Positions 32,921 to 44,656 of a stretch of 64,000 nt of DNA are shown one piece after another. Made by a program: the position numbers and the translations under genes. Origin of the DNA: Saccharum officinarum (Eukaryota > Streptophyta > Magnoliopsida > Poales > Poaceae); NCBI GenBank assembly GCA_020631735.1, contig CM036223.1, positions 5,184,191-5,248,190 of the forward strand, given 5' to 3'. Every line of letters begins with the position of its first letter. The first letter of the stretch is position 1. The notes beneath the pieces were generated by a model, which made no database searches, was not told where the DNA came from, and saw only the letters and a list, made by a program, of their open reading frames with translations.

Positions 32921-34481
32921 GCATTCACAAGACAAAATAGACACTGCTAATCAGCAGCACGTAATGAATTCCAAATTATCTATTGTCGATGCACAAACAT
33001 TCAATACAATATATACATTAACCATACAAGGACACAGATTAATATGAGCATAATACATTGATATTGATTCATTCATATATGAGCTAGCCCAATGTACGGC
33101 TGGTCAGGTCTAACATCATACAAGTACAAAGTACATTAGAAGCTTGCAGACATGAAGTTTGTGCATGAGCAAGCCATCAACATCCCTAGCTCACTGCTCA
33201 AATTTGACTAATAGCAATCTCATAGTCATATCTCTAACAAGTTCAAAACAAAACATAGCTTCCACGAGCACTTTGAACTTGTCAGCACCATCACACCACT
33301 TCACAGAATGACCTGAAATGCAATATGAATCCAATTAACTACTTTTAGCGAACTTGGAGAAATGCTACCCGTATTATTACACATTATTTGACCTCCAAAA
33401 ATCCAGCAGAGTGCAAGGACAAGCTTATCTCTAACATATACATTAAATGCATTGAATTTGAGTGTTTGGACAGCAAGCAAGAGAGAGCTCATGTGCCCTT
33501 ATTCTTTCAATGTTGAGAATCTAAAATTTCTAGGACATAGTCAAATCACATAGAAATTTCAAATATAGTTATTGAATTTGACAAAAAAAATGTAAGTAAA
33601 AATAGTTGTGTAAGGGCCCACATTATGAACTGATATAAAATAGCTGTTTGACGAAAGTAAAAATGCAACCACATTATGAACTAATATAAAATTCTGCCCC
33701 ACATTTCAGATCAAGGTCTATACAATTTAATTTCCTCCTACAAATAAACACATAATAAAGAAATCCTACATGGTCAACTGAACTATCTATGTATATATCA
33801 TAAGGAGAAAAGAGAGGAACAAGATAGCGTATTCTTACAGCTTCAGTAGGTGTCTGATGGCAGCAAAAGATGCCTGAATACACTAGTGAAGTTATTATAC
33901 TGCATATATAACTAAACTAAAAGAAGTAAAAAAAATTAGTCAACACCTAGTAGCAAATCAAAAGCATGAATTCACAAAATTATGGTTTTCATTTCCATGG
34001 ACTGGGCTTCTTTTCCCGATCTGGTGAACTACAGCAGTAAATGAACATTAGGAAAATAAATAAACGAATTAGAATAACAGAGGTAATTTGATCTTAACAA
34101 CACAATGTTTAATGTTAAATCGACAGATGGATCTAAAATATGCACACAAATCATCAGTTCACGAATCAGAGATCAAAGGTTCTTCACATTAGTTTCTATT
34201 GCAAGCACACAACATAAGTGGTCATTCGTATTGGCATCAAGAAGCAGTAGGAGTGGATACCAGGGAGGGTGTCGTCTTAGGTGACAGGATTGGCTAAGCA
34301 CAAAACCAAGCATCCATCATGTTGCCTAGTTGCCTATGCTAGCAACAAGGATATACATATATTTTTCTATGACTAAATATTAGTTTGTATTGCAAATTCG
34401 TATATGGGTAAAAATTGTAATTCTAATCTCGTTGGTATAATACCCCCTACATAATTTAGATTCGAGCTGGTAGGTTGTTCT
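32921..34481. other. CACTA interior, no gene recognised
   Basis: AT-rich filler with short scattered frames. No transposase motif and no convincing exon. Confidence 0.5.
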
Positions 34482-34806
34482 AAAAAAAACTCGGCCCGGT
34501 AGGGGAAAGACCTCCCCCACGGCATTCCACTTAAGAAGAAGCTTCTCAGTAGCCCGGACCGAGAAACCCCCCGAACCCTGGCCCCGCCCTGACACTAGGA
34601 CGGGAGACCGTGGGCCCCGTCACCTGGGCCGGTCCGCAGACCGTCGCCGCAGGCCGGAAATGGGCCGTCACACTAGTGCTTTGGCACACGGGACCAGCGA
34701 GGGAGGTTTTTTTACCCTCAGCTGAAATTCGCTCCCACTGGGAGTCGAACCCCGGACCTGAGGGGTGCCACCGGAATGCTAGACCAACTGATCTAGCATC
34801 CTACCT
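34482..34806 (-). mobile_element. tRNA-derived SINE
   Basis: On the minus strand it starts near GGATGCTAGATCAGTTGG (A-box-like) and has GGTTCGACTCC, a perfect polymerase III B box, about 50 bp on. The tRNA-like head is followed by a GC-rich body and a short T-run tail (34482-34489). Length is about 325 bp. No tRNA cloverleaf with an anticodon arm can be completed, so it is not a tRNA gene. No target duplication was found. Confidence 0.7.
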
Positions 34807-36589
34807 GGAGACTTCAGTTAGTAGTTTCCAGAGAACCTGTCATCACTTGCTAGGCTTCACGTTTAGTCATAGAAAAAGATATATACCTGGAACTACAATT
34901 TCACAGTAATGGGCAAAGTATAGGCACTATCATTATCATTCACTACTAGAAACTCGAATACTTTTGTGTGTGCAAAAACTCACAGAAATGGCTAGATGCA
35001 AGTATAGGCACTATCATTATCAAGCATTAGATGTTTCATTCATAAAAAAAATATGCAGATGCAAGTGCCAGACTTGGCATTAAACAGGAATGGCTAATTA
35101 TTCTAAGACATCTCACCTATTGAAGTCAAAATGCAACACCTGCATGTCTTTTGATATCTCAGCATGCATGGCTCCATAGCATAAAGTCTACAAGCACAAA
35201 AAAGGTTCCTGATTATTCAAATCCTAGACTAAAATTATGGCAAAAAAAACTATCCACAGTTTTAAAATCTTGTGCAATCTAAATGCTATTGTATTTGCTC
35301 ATCTAAAGTAATAATAATAGAGAATCATTTGCTCTGTACAACTAGAGATGGACATTTATGCAAACAAGATACAGACTGTACTTCAGCAACATCATTCTTC
35401 AAACAATGTGCATCACTGTGTATTGGGTGCATAAGCATGACTGAACTACAGCCTAGCTTCAAAAAGTTGTGTACTAGTCAACTACTAAAAAAAGGATATA
35501 TAGTATAGATTTTCAACATGTATTGCTCTGGTCAAAAAATCAAGACTAGTGATTTAACAAAATTCAGTCCACAACCAGCAGCTTTAGCAATGTCAAAGTA
35601 AATTTAATCCATCAATAAACTTAGAAACAACTGTGCTTTAGCACAGTGGAGACAGCTTAGTACCTTTCATCTCTGGCAATATCATGTGCTGCAAGCATGA
35701 TTGCATATGGGATTATGCATCACAAACTGCTTTAACCTTCTTGCTACCTGCCAAAAAGATTGTGAACCCATGAATGTATTAAATCAATAACATCAATTAA
35801 ATCAGATAGATATTGCACTATAATCAGGTTAAAGTAACTAGACAGAGCAGTAATAAGGAAAGAATTATTATGACAATGACCAAACTAAGACTAAGTTCAT
35901 TCAATCAAAGAACAGATATTAACTCTCAAGTCATGAGCCAGTTTGATTTACACAGAATGCCATCTACTGAGAAACAACTAGGATTATCCTCTGACCAATG
36001 AGTTCATCATTTCCTAAGTTACAGAAATTATTTCACACAGAACCACAGAACAACAGTGACATGCTTAAGCAAGTTGCTTAAGCAGTGACAAAATTATAGG
36101 CATAATACATTATCTTTTACACTTTCAGGAGTAGAGGACCTAAGCACATTACCTTCCATTTGGCTGTTGGCAATCCAGTTCCAATATAGTATCCTGTGTA
36201 TTGGGTGTAGAAGCATGATTTCTGAACAATGGCCTAGCTTTGCAGGTGAAAAAAAAATCCTAGGGAAGCTAGGTGGCTATTACAGAAGCATGACTGAAAT
36301 ACGGCCTAGCTTTGAAAGTTATCATAAAACATAGTTTTGCAATTCAGTTAACCAAATCAACTTGGATTATAATTCCTGGCCGATAAAAACATGCTTTAAA
36401 ATGTTGGTATTTGGTAAAAAAATATGTATTAGTCAAATACTGAAAATAGGATAGTACAGATTTTTCAACATGTATTGCTCTGGTAAAAAAATCAGTACTG
36501 GTTATATTAACAAAATTCAATCAACACCCTACATCATACACATCGGATTATATCAGATTTGTTCCGAATACACAACCAAATAGCTTAAA
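34807..36589. other. CACTA interior, possible minus-strand exon fragments
   Basis: Mostly AT-rich and non-coding. A short minus-strand piece at 36150-36190 before a GTAATG donor-like site could be an exon of the captured gene to its right. Repeated words such as CTGAACTACAGCCTAGCTTC (35440s) and a relative near 36290 show a local diverged duplication. Confidence 0.3.
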
Positions 36590-37150
36590 TTTGGGTTCGT
36601 GCTCAAATTTGCACAGAAGGGAAGAGAAGGAACATGCATACCTAGCTTGTTGTGGGTGCTTGTCATCGGCAAAGGGCTCACCTCAGCCACTGGAAGGAGG
36701 CTGCACTCGGAGCTGCAACTGCCCTGACGTGGTTGCGCTTGGAGCTGCAGATCTGGACGTCGGGCTGAGAAGGGGCAGCAGATCCACCATGCTCTGGAGG
36801 GCCCGTGCGCCTTTAGGGCTGTGCTCGGGAGGGGTGGCTCCCAGAGAGCCATGCCTGGGAGGGGCCACGCGCTGAGAGGGCCACGCTTGGGAGAGGGACG
36901 GCGCACCAGGAGGGCCACACCCGCGCGTCGGCTGCGCGACAAGGGGCTGCGTCCGGGCGTCAAGAGGGGAAGCAGCGGAGCTGGGGCGACGAGAAGAGAG
37001 CTGGCGGCGGATGGGTGGAGGAGGGTGTGGGGGTGAATGTGAGGATAAGGCGGGGTTGGGCGGGCGCAAAGAGGAAGAGGCGGGGATAAGTGCTAGGTTC
37101 CCAGGGCCCAAGTTTTAGCGCCAACCGCCAAGGGCCTTTTTCATTTTCAT
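36590..37150 (-). pseudogene. GC-rich host-like segment captured in the CACTA
   Basis: The minus strand reads like a grass gene leader and first exon: a C/T-rich stretch (TCCTCCACCCATCCGCC), then a Ser/Pro/Arg-rich frame ending near a CTAG|GTATGC donor at about 36640. CACTA elements often carry such fragments. The gene is not recognised and low complexity makes the frame uncertain. Confidence 0.3.
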
Positions 37151-37947
37151 CTTTCCGCGCTGGGCTTATTTTGGTTCCCGGGGACAGAACATAAGGGCGC
37201 GTCGAGGTCACGGCCTATAGTGACCGACCGTTCATCCTCTTCGTTGATCTATCCCGACCGATGGTCTGACTATACAACCAAGTATCTATACCGACCGACA
37301 ATCCAACGCAAAAGCTACATATACCGACACTTGATCCGTGGCTAGCTATACCGACCGACGGTTCACCGGTATTAGTATAGTTATAGCGACACACGTGTGA
37401 CGCTATTCTAGGGTTGTGGTGTAGTGGTGACAGCCAATTGCGTGATAAGGAGTTTGAGAGATGTGATGCCGATGAGGATTACTTGGTACAAGAGACAAGT
37501 GACACGACAGAAACAAAAGGGGATGGTATTGAGCATGTGGAGAACGAGGATACCATGAATACCATTCGTACTAGGATAGCGGATGCTTTGGTTAGTGCGA
37601 GAGGAGGCTAGTTATGTTGAGATGGCATCGTTGTAAGCCCTTTCATTGATATTGTTCTATTTATTATATGGACCAATCACTTCGATGGATGAAAAACTAC
37701 GAAAATTATTTTAATCTTGCTTAAGTAGTCCTTTTAATGAGAATTAGTGAACAAATTATTTTGTTACAAGCAATTTCCATATAAACATGTCCCCAGGCCT
37801 CTAGGGGCATAACATGTATTTCTTACACAGCCTACAGTTTGACAGCAGCTCTAACCAAACGACCTTCTGCTTTTTTCACAGCTGGTTTTCCACAGCCCAC
37901 AGCTCACAACAGCTTTTTCAAAAGCCACAGCCCAACCAAAGGGACCC

Positions 37948-38340
37948 AGGCAACTAACCGCTAGGCAGGTATCTCCTGGGTGGCCCCTCCCATGCTGCTT
38001 CACTGCAAGGCCGTGCGACTTGGACTTTCTGACCGGTGATTCCGTGTGCGAGCCTTCGACCAGGCATCGAGGAAGCTTAGGGTGGAATCAATCGGTCGAG
38101 AACCACAGTATCCGTCGTCTGCACTTACATGCTGGTATCCATGGCCGCGGTGTGACCTCGAGCAGACCAGATTAGGAGGAGTGGCTAGTGGCAGCTATGA
38201 CTTAAATATACCTGGTAACCTGGGCAACGCTTACCCTCAGGTTCCTATCGCAGACAGCCTACGACTACGAGTCGAGTGCCCCGTCTATCCTGACTCCAAC
38301 TCGTTAATGCCTTCCATAACTATGTGAGTCCTAGTTTAGA
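37948..38340 (+). pseudogene. Coding-like segment of unknown family
   Basis: Plus-strand frame 38046-38327 reads with coding-like composition (RVESIGREPQYPSSALTCWY, then RLGGVASGSYDLNIPGNLGN) and includes an internal CAG|GT. No domain is recognised. It lies just outside the right end of the Harbinger element, in the host sequence that element entered. Confidence 0.25.
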
Positions 38341-39253
38341 CCACAGACTCTCAAACGATCCTGTCATTATCAACACCAATTCCATGTCTGAGGAGTAAAC
38401 GATGGTCGAAAAAAATAGTCAATCATACTTAACCCGATCTGGCTTGGTTAAAAGTCCTAACAAAATACGTACACTGTGATTTCATGTACATGCCATGTGC
38501 CTTTCACAAATCTACATGCATGTAATAACTTCCAAATTTTATCTCCCTTGTATGTAATCATGTCACATCTTATTGCAAGTCGGAATCATCTATCTTGCCT
38601 TTTCTTCTCACGTGACCAAACAATTGTATAACACTTGGACTCTTTGCAGTGCTCTGGATGGAAATTCAAATCCTTTAAGAATCGTCCAAACTTTTGTGTG
38701 GTTTAATATTAGAAAGTAAGATAGACTCCTTATCACCGGCAGACACGAGTTGTTCTAACACATATGAGCACGGACCCTATATATTTTGGAATCGGACTCC
38801 GTATTGCGCCATATTGGTCTAGACACGAGCTATTCTAACTTGTATGAGCACGGGTTATATATATAAGTCCGGACAAAAGAAACTCTCCATTGTTCGGTAG
38901 TTAGAGGAAGACAGACAAAAAAAATGAATGGACGAAAAAAAGAGCCTGAAATTTTGCCTCTTTATTATTACAAGAAAATATGCCTGTGCGTTGCAACGGG
39001 AAAGAAAAACTATCAAATGAGTATGTAAACGATCACTATAATCTCCAATTAAAGTCAGCAAAGCGTTAGTTAACAACGTGTCAAGGATTAATCTCTTTTT
39101 TCTGAATACCGCCAGGAGCAGTGGCATATCATGTAAGAACTCAAGTGGACAACCATGCTGATCACACGCTCAAACACGGATGAGACCACCCAGAAGACTC
39201 AGAACAGACCTACCAAGCACAACTCACACACCTATCTACACATGTTTGGTCTC
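38341..39253. other. No gene recognised; diverged repeats
   Basis: It contains two diverged copies of AGACACGAGTTGTTCTAAC and TATGAGCACGG (about 38740-38775 and 38818-38853). A minus-strand CCCGTTGCAACGCACAGGCA at about 38975-38998 resembles a Helitron 3' end but lacks a proper CTRR. Confidence 0.35.
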
Positions 39254-40472
39254 TGTTGACGGTCGTTAACGTCAACAATATATAGTGAAATAAACATGAG
39301 AGAATGGTAAAAATACATGAAAACATATAAGACTAGAGTGTTATCTGATGAATTCCATGAGCTTTGTTGAATTTTAATGTTTGTAGGGAGTTATGCAGAA
39401 AAGTGGAGAGAGATACCTAATTATTAAAAGAATTTTTGGAATTTCGCCACGAGATAAATACTAATATATTATAGAAGACCCCAGAAGACACCGGAATGAA
39501 GCGGAGGCCGAGTGCCTCCCAGGTGGGGCCAACCAGCAAGGGGGTGGCCGAGCGGCCACCCCCTTCTCCCCCCTTCCACGAGCTTCTAGAGTATTCTTCT
39601 ACCGACCTTGAGGATCAATCCTAGCCCTATGTGAAGTCGGTTTGATCCAATGGCTCGCGTGCGTCCCATCGGGGTATAAATACAGGGGCAGACCCCCCTG
39701 AAGGCATCAAGTCATTTGAAGATCAGTTCATCCAGAGCCAGAAACCCTAGATCATCAGAGTTCCTCTAGTTCATAGCTTTAGCATATTAGATCAGGTCTA
39801 GAGGAAGTTAAGCTGAGTCAACCTTGCTTGGATTCCCGATCGTTGGTGAGCGTGGAGTTTTGGTAATGTTCTAGTTCTCCGCTCTTATTGTAATTCTGTC
39901 TTTGCGCAATTATTGCAATGTCAACATTATTCTTCATCTTTATTACGTTCTTGCATGTATCGTTAATTGTCTACTTCAATTCTAGTATAGTTAGGTTGCT
40001 ATTTAGTTCGATCACATGTTCGTATAGCGCTCGTCTATTTGGCCATAAGATGAGTGGTATGCATTATGTAAGCGTGGTGCTTAGATGCTTTGCATATCTG
40101 TGGATGCCTCTAGTTGTTCAGGGTCGTGTGGTAGATCGTGGGTGTGACTTTTATAGGTCCATTGAGTCCTCTATAGTCCTCCCCTATGCAGTGGATTATT
40201 GGTAGAGCAGCATTGTCTGGTTAAGGATATATTCGTATATCAGAGGTTTCTGAACTCAACTTCTCCTGTTCATGGCTCCATTGTGGTTGGGACATATGGT
40301 AGTATTACTTGACGATGATTATTAGTTGTAGTAGCTTGACATGTAACTTGAATACTTAGGAATTATTCCTCTAATATTCTGATTGGATTACTTTATTAGT
40401 AATAGTTAGGGAGCTTGGAGTGTATCTACTTATTTATTTATAATGACTGATCATTACTTATCATATATATAT

Positions 40473-40567
<95 letters not shown>

Positions 40568-40933
40568 ATCTTTTATCATGTGACTTATCCATGTTATTGA
40601 GTAAGAGTGCATAACATTGGTTTACTCTCTTTATCATGAATATAAAGTTTATCAATACTCTAGATAGAAGTTTAGCTAGACCTTCCTAGTGGTAAAATTA
40701 TAAATGACAACTTGGTAATACTCTAGGTAAAATGCTACAATAGTATAATTATCTGTCCACTTGCAGATGTTCTTAATTATTCTTAATCTTAATTGATCAT
40801 ATCTTTATATCATTTATATTTCTGCCTAGTCATATAAAATCATAGTGTCATATATACTTCTAAGCTTTATTCAGTAGGGATGACAACCTAGTTCCATGCT
40901 AAGAAGTATAGGTAAATATAAAAGGTGACTAGT
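39254..40933 (+). mobile_element. 5' part of an LTR retrotransposon, interrupted
   Basis: It starts TGTTGACGGTCGTTAACGTC, a typical grass Ty3-type LTR start. It has a TATA box (TATAAATA, 39675-39682) followed by a leader with AACCCTAGATCATCAGAG. The LTR end and any primer-binding site are not seen before the Tekay-type element inserts at 40934. A (TA)n run lies within it. Confidence 0.55.
40463..40565. repeat. (TA)n microsatellite, about 100 bp
   Basis: An AT/TA run with one internal slip (ATAATATA). No coding meaning. Confidence 0.97.
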
Positions 40934-43762
40934 TGTAACACCCAAATTTTAGGAGTAATAAATTTTAAATAATTTAGAGAGAGAGAATTAAAATTTTAAA
41001 ATTATTTGGTGATGCATTCATGCTGTTGCATTTATTTTATTTTGTGGTGTGGATATATTTGTTTTATTTGATTTGGTTTAGGAAAATTTGATTTGAAAAT
41101 GTGTTTGGAAAATTAGAAAAGAAACAAAAGAAAAAAAAAGAAACAACTTACCTTCTTACTTGATTGGCCCGGCGGCCCAGCTGACTGACGGCCTGCCTTC
41201 CCTCCTCCGCGCTGGCGCCCTCGCCGCGTGGGCCGGCCCATTTGCTGCCGCGACCGCGTGTTGTCCTCTCTCGGGTGACGCTGACGAACCGGGCCCCCTT
41301 GTCAGCGCCCTCTTCCACCTCCGGTTCGTGGCCGAGACGAACACTACCGTAACCAAATCCACCGAGGAAACCGGGATTTCCTACCCGAAAACGTTGAATT
41401 GGAGCTATAAACGTGTAGCCGCTTGCCTCCTCTCCTCGTTTTCCATCTAACCTTTGAGCCAAACCTTTTGAAACCAAGCTTCATCGGTTCAAAACCCTAG
41501 GAAGTTGCGGGTGTACGTCGTCGGAGCTTGTCGGTGAACCCGCGCCTCTCTTCTTTGCATTGGTGAGATTGCCATCTTTCCCTCTTTCTTCCCATGCTCT
41601 TCTTTAGGTTTTTAGTGCTTGGAATCGTGAGTTTGCGAAGTTCCAGTGAGTCGGCAATGGCGTCGCCGCCATCCCGAGCTGCGTTTCATCCTCGGTCCGT
41701 CGTAGCTCTTCTAAACCGCGTAGAGGTGTTCGCATTGAGCTCTGCTTTTGATTGGTGTCGGTTGCGAGTCATCTGGTGGTCTAAAATGGCGAAGCCGGAG
41801 CTTTCCGGCGAGCCATGGACGCCGGCCATGGTGGCCGCCGGCCGGACTTGAGGTAGGAGACCGGTATGAGCACTGTAGACTCGATGATGAACACGAGCCG
41901 TCCAAATCGTGATCAACGGCCTAGATTAGAACTTACCCCTTCGCGGGTAAATTTGTTAAAGAGACCCTCAGCTTTTTAGTTATCAACCCGCGGTCCGTAG
42001 CGTAAAACTGAAAGTACGTTTTTGTGTTTGGAAAGCGTATTTTCTTCCGGTTTATTCAAAAATACGTTTTCAGGTATTTACAGTTTTGCCACTAGAACTG
42101 TTTTGGTCATAAAATCTTCGTTTTAACTCCGATTTGATCCGTTCAAGTTGCGTTAGGTTTGTATTTGCGAGCTCTACATGTTAGTGTAGTTGTACAGTTA
42201 GTTTTGATAATTTATTTTTCGAGTCTATAATTAAGTATTTATTTATCTATAGGAAATCTTAGAAAATTCATAACTTTCACGTTTTAACTCCGAATTTGGT
42301 GATCTTTGCGTCTGTGTGATCGTAGAAACGTGTAGAAGAGTTTTATAAACTTTTATTACTGTTTTGTTACTGTTGGTGTACTGTTCTAATTGTATCTCTT
42401 TGTTTGCTTCGTGTTTGTTTGATTGGATGCATGTGTGTTGTTGTTTGATGATCGAGTATAGAAGGTGAGCAGTATCTGGACGATTCGGAGTATTACTTTG
42501 AGCCAAGTCAGCAGTATCACTTGGGAAGCTTTGATCAAGGCAAGTATAACACAGGACTATCCTTGTTACCTATACATTGAATTATCATACATATGCATGT
42601 GCTTACCTTGACAACCTTAGAGATTATAACTTAGTGATTGTTATCTTGATTCCTTGTCAACCTTGGGAATGCATATGGGTAGCTACTGCTAGTGCTTAAA
42701 CTAAGAACAATGATCTTGTAATTTGATTAATGGATTAAGCAATCAACTATTAAGATGATTTTATTACTGTTAAAAGGGGGCTAGAGCATGTGTATTATCT
42801 TGATGCTCTGGTTTCTCTCCATAAGGACTTATCTGTAAGTGATAACCGAGATATACAGTACAGCTGTGAGGGCTATATGGCTCTGGCTTTAGTTGTTCAA
42901 GAGACCTTTTCTAGCTTGTTAGAGGTTACCTTAAATGGCGTAAGAATGGCTTGCCACGTTGGGTGTAGTGCGAGCCCCTGGCCTAGTGTGTATAGGCTGC
43001 GGTTGTTGTGCCACAGGGAAGGGGGGTTCTACATCTGCCTGCCGAGTGAATCTAATGGCCCTAACTTGTTAGACGAACTTTTGAGTGGCTTTATATGGTT
43101 CTCGGGTGTTTGGGCTTGATCTCCCCACTCATTTGGAAATCATGACTCACAGTGAAAGTGTACACCTCTGCGTAGAGTTAAAAACTGGTATACTAGCCGT
43201 GTTCACGGATACGAGCGGCCTTGGGGATTCTTATGGAATAGTTGATCATAACTGTTATATCATGCTTAATTATTGTTGATTATTATTTGCTCATGTTAAT
43301 GCTATTCATTATCCTTATTACAATTGATCATTGGTTCTTTAATGGGAAGTGGTTTATCTTGATGCTACTCAATTGCTAATATATGATTAAAAGCTAAACA
43401 CAGTTAAACAATGTCTAGCCTTTTTGAGCCTCATGAACCCTGTGTTATATTTGTTGAGTTCGACATGGACTCACTCTTGCTATTTCCACCATAACAGATG
43501 AAGATATAGAGGAAGATTATCGGAATGAGTACTAGTCTTGGTGTCAACCAGTCAACCGTGTCCCTGTGTGGAGTTTCCGCTGAAGAATTACTATTAGTTA
43601 TTATTACCTATCGTTCAAGACTATGTCTTAAATACTTATTCGTTATGTAATAAGCACTGTGATGATACTTTGTAATTTGTCAACTTATGTGTGCGACTGT
43701 TTCCTGGGGCGCACATGAGTCTTTTATGCATCCTATTTTTGTCCTTAAAAATGGGTGTGACA
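40934..43762 (+). repeat. 5' LTR of the Tekay-type element (2,829 bp)
   Basis: It begins TGTAACACCC and ends GGGTGTGACA, giving the usual short inverted ends. A TATA-like CTATAAACG lies near 41405, followed by a GC-rich leader. Parts (for example 42240-42400 and 42840-43110) match the nested element's LTR in reverse orientation with clear divergence. Open frames in it (such as 42790-43119) are not conserved domains. Confidence 0.85.
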
Positions 43763-43765
43763 GAT

Positions 43766-43777
43766 TGGTATCAGAGC
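43766..43777 (+). promoter_or_regulatory. Primer-binding site, tRNA-Met type
   Basis: TGGTATCAGAGC starts 3 bp after the LTR end and is complementary to the 3' end of initiator methionine tRNA, the usual primer for Ty3 elements of this group. Confidence 0.93.
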
Positions 43778-43951
43778 CGTGTTGACTGTAGGACGCGAGC
43801 CTAGTTAGAATGGTCGTTAATAGCATCCATACTTCACTTAATTCATGCTTCCTCTTTTCACCTTGTTAATTACTAAAGTTTTATGCTTCCTCTACTTTAT
43901 TCTATTGCGAAAATACATTGATTCTATCTAATCTATGTCTAAATCTTGTAG

Positions 43952-44656
43952 ATGTCTCCTTATTCCCGTCTGTCATCTGCACAGTACGTTGCCCGTTTCA
44001 AACCTCAGGAGTTATATGAAGATGGTGATCAAGAGCTATCTGATGCTGAATCAAGAGTTGGTGATATACCAATGGAGAATGTAGTTATGGGGTGGACTAC
44101 GAAGTTTCATATCATGGTTCCTAAAGCTGATGCTTTCTTCCATGACATGTTGACAAGAACCTTAGACAACTACTACTATGACTGGGAAGCTACGTTGGAG
44201 TATCGTAGTGCAGAGTATAGTCATCCATGGATGGATTCCTATTGGGAAACGGAGTTATGGGTTAAGAAAAAGGATCCTACCACTAAGGAGTCTAAGGTGG
44301 AGTCAAAGTTCATTACCAGAGTGAGCCGGGCAACCGTGGAGATAAGCATGGAGGATGTCGCTTTCAATGCATTTGTTTACTACCATGGTCTACGCTTGGA
44401 CAAGACGTTAAAGGGTGCACTCCGGCATTTTCCTTGTTTCTTACATGGCAAGGGTATTTGGACCGTGCCGCCTGCAGATGATTCCTCCTTGACTTTACAA
44501 GCTACGGTGGGATTAGCTCGTGAATTGGCTCTCCATGAGGTGGATTTGAAGGATGAGTTGCTGAAGGAAAAAGAACTTAAGGAGCAAGCTTATAAGGAGA
44601 TTGACCAATTAAGGGCGGAGTTAGGTCATCCCAAGATATATGAGAAGCTTAATTAG
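43952..44656 (+). CDS. Extra ORF between primer site and gag, unknown function
   Basis: An intact 234-codon frame on the sense strand, starting MSPYSRLSSAQYVARFKPQE. The acidic N-terminus is followed by a mixed region with many aromatic residues (FHDMLTRTLDNYYYDWEATL). From about residue 185 there is a charged helix likely to form a coiled coil (ELALHEVDLKDELLKEKELK...), and the protein ends IYEKLN. No gag, protease, RT or known domain is recognised. It is unbroken although the gag-pol frame of the same copy has two stop codons. About 700 bp of non-coding sequence separates it from gag. Other plant LTR elements are known to carry additional ORFs; this one could affect RNA, particle or host interactions, but the role is unknown. 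Confidence 0.6.
   Translation: MSPYSRLSSAQYVARFKPQELYEDGDQELSDAESRVGDIPMENVVMGWTTKFHIMVPKADAFFHDMLTRTLDNYYYDWEATLEYRSAEYSHPWMDSYWETELWVKKKDPTTKESKVESKFITRVSRATVEISMEDVAFNAFVYYHGLRLDKTLKGALRHFPCFLHGKGIWTVPPADDSSLTLQATVGLARELALHEVDLKDELLKEKELKEQAYKEIDQLRAELGHPKIYEKLN

Larger units (their letters stand above)
32678..37426. mobile_element. Non-autonomous CACTA transposon, 4,749 bp
   Basis: The left end is CACTACACCATAGCCCTAG and the right end reads CTAGGGTTGTGGTGTAGTG. The target duplication is GTG on both sides (32675-32677 and 37427-37429). Many subterminal copies of a motif like TATACCGACCGAC and GTCGGTCGGTATA lie within about 220 bp of each end. No transposase gene is present. It carries a SINE (34482-34806) and a GC-rich host-like segment (36590-37150). 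Confidence 0.95.
31574..37611 (+). pseudogene. Harbinger DDE transposase (HARBI1-type), interrupted
   Basis: Coding parts are 31574-32321, 32393-32677 and 37427-37611, with a 71-bp intron (32322-32392, GT...AG) and the CACTA insertion between the last two parts. The DDE_Tnp_4 motifs are visible: first Asp in GAIGAIDGSHV, second Asp in GSAHDTRIL, and Glu in NVIERSFGVLK, followed by TACLALHNFIR. An in-frame TGA at 31946-31948 (after AENRFT) also breaks it, probably a CGA to TGA change. After the CACTA the tail continues in frame (SQLRDKEFERCDADEDYL) to MNTIRTRIADALVSARGG and a stop at 37609-37611. It is inactive twice over. Confidence 0.9.
29657..37947 (+). mobile_element. PIF/Harbinger transposon carrying a nested CACTA
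   Basis: The ends are a perfect 19-bp inverted repeat, GGGTCCCTTTGGTTGGGCT. Inside are the two genes that define PIF/Harbinger: a Myb/SANT-like ORF1 and a DDE transposase, both on the plus strand. Without the 4.75-kb CACTA insertion the element would be about 3.5 kb, normal for an autonomous family. The left flank ends TTA, as expected for the 3-bp TWA target duplication, but the right flank begins AGG, so the duplication is not intact. The GC-rich stretch 29880-30235, ending at CTGCAAG|GTATGT, looks like the 5' leader exon. Confidence 0.88.

Noticed and set aside
34730..34806. tRNA gene
   Set aside because: The A and B boxes are present, but no anticodon arm or acceptor stem can be completed and a SINE body follows.
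38955..39000. Minus-strand Helitron 3' end
   Set aside because: CCCGTTGCAACGCACAGGCA is present but what follows reads CTTG, not CTRR.
42790..43119. Gene of 109 codons
   Set aside because: It lies inside the 5' LTR of the Tekay-type element, and the related LTR of the nested element has no matching open frame of note.
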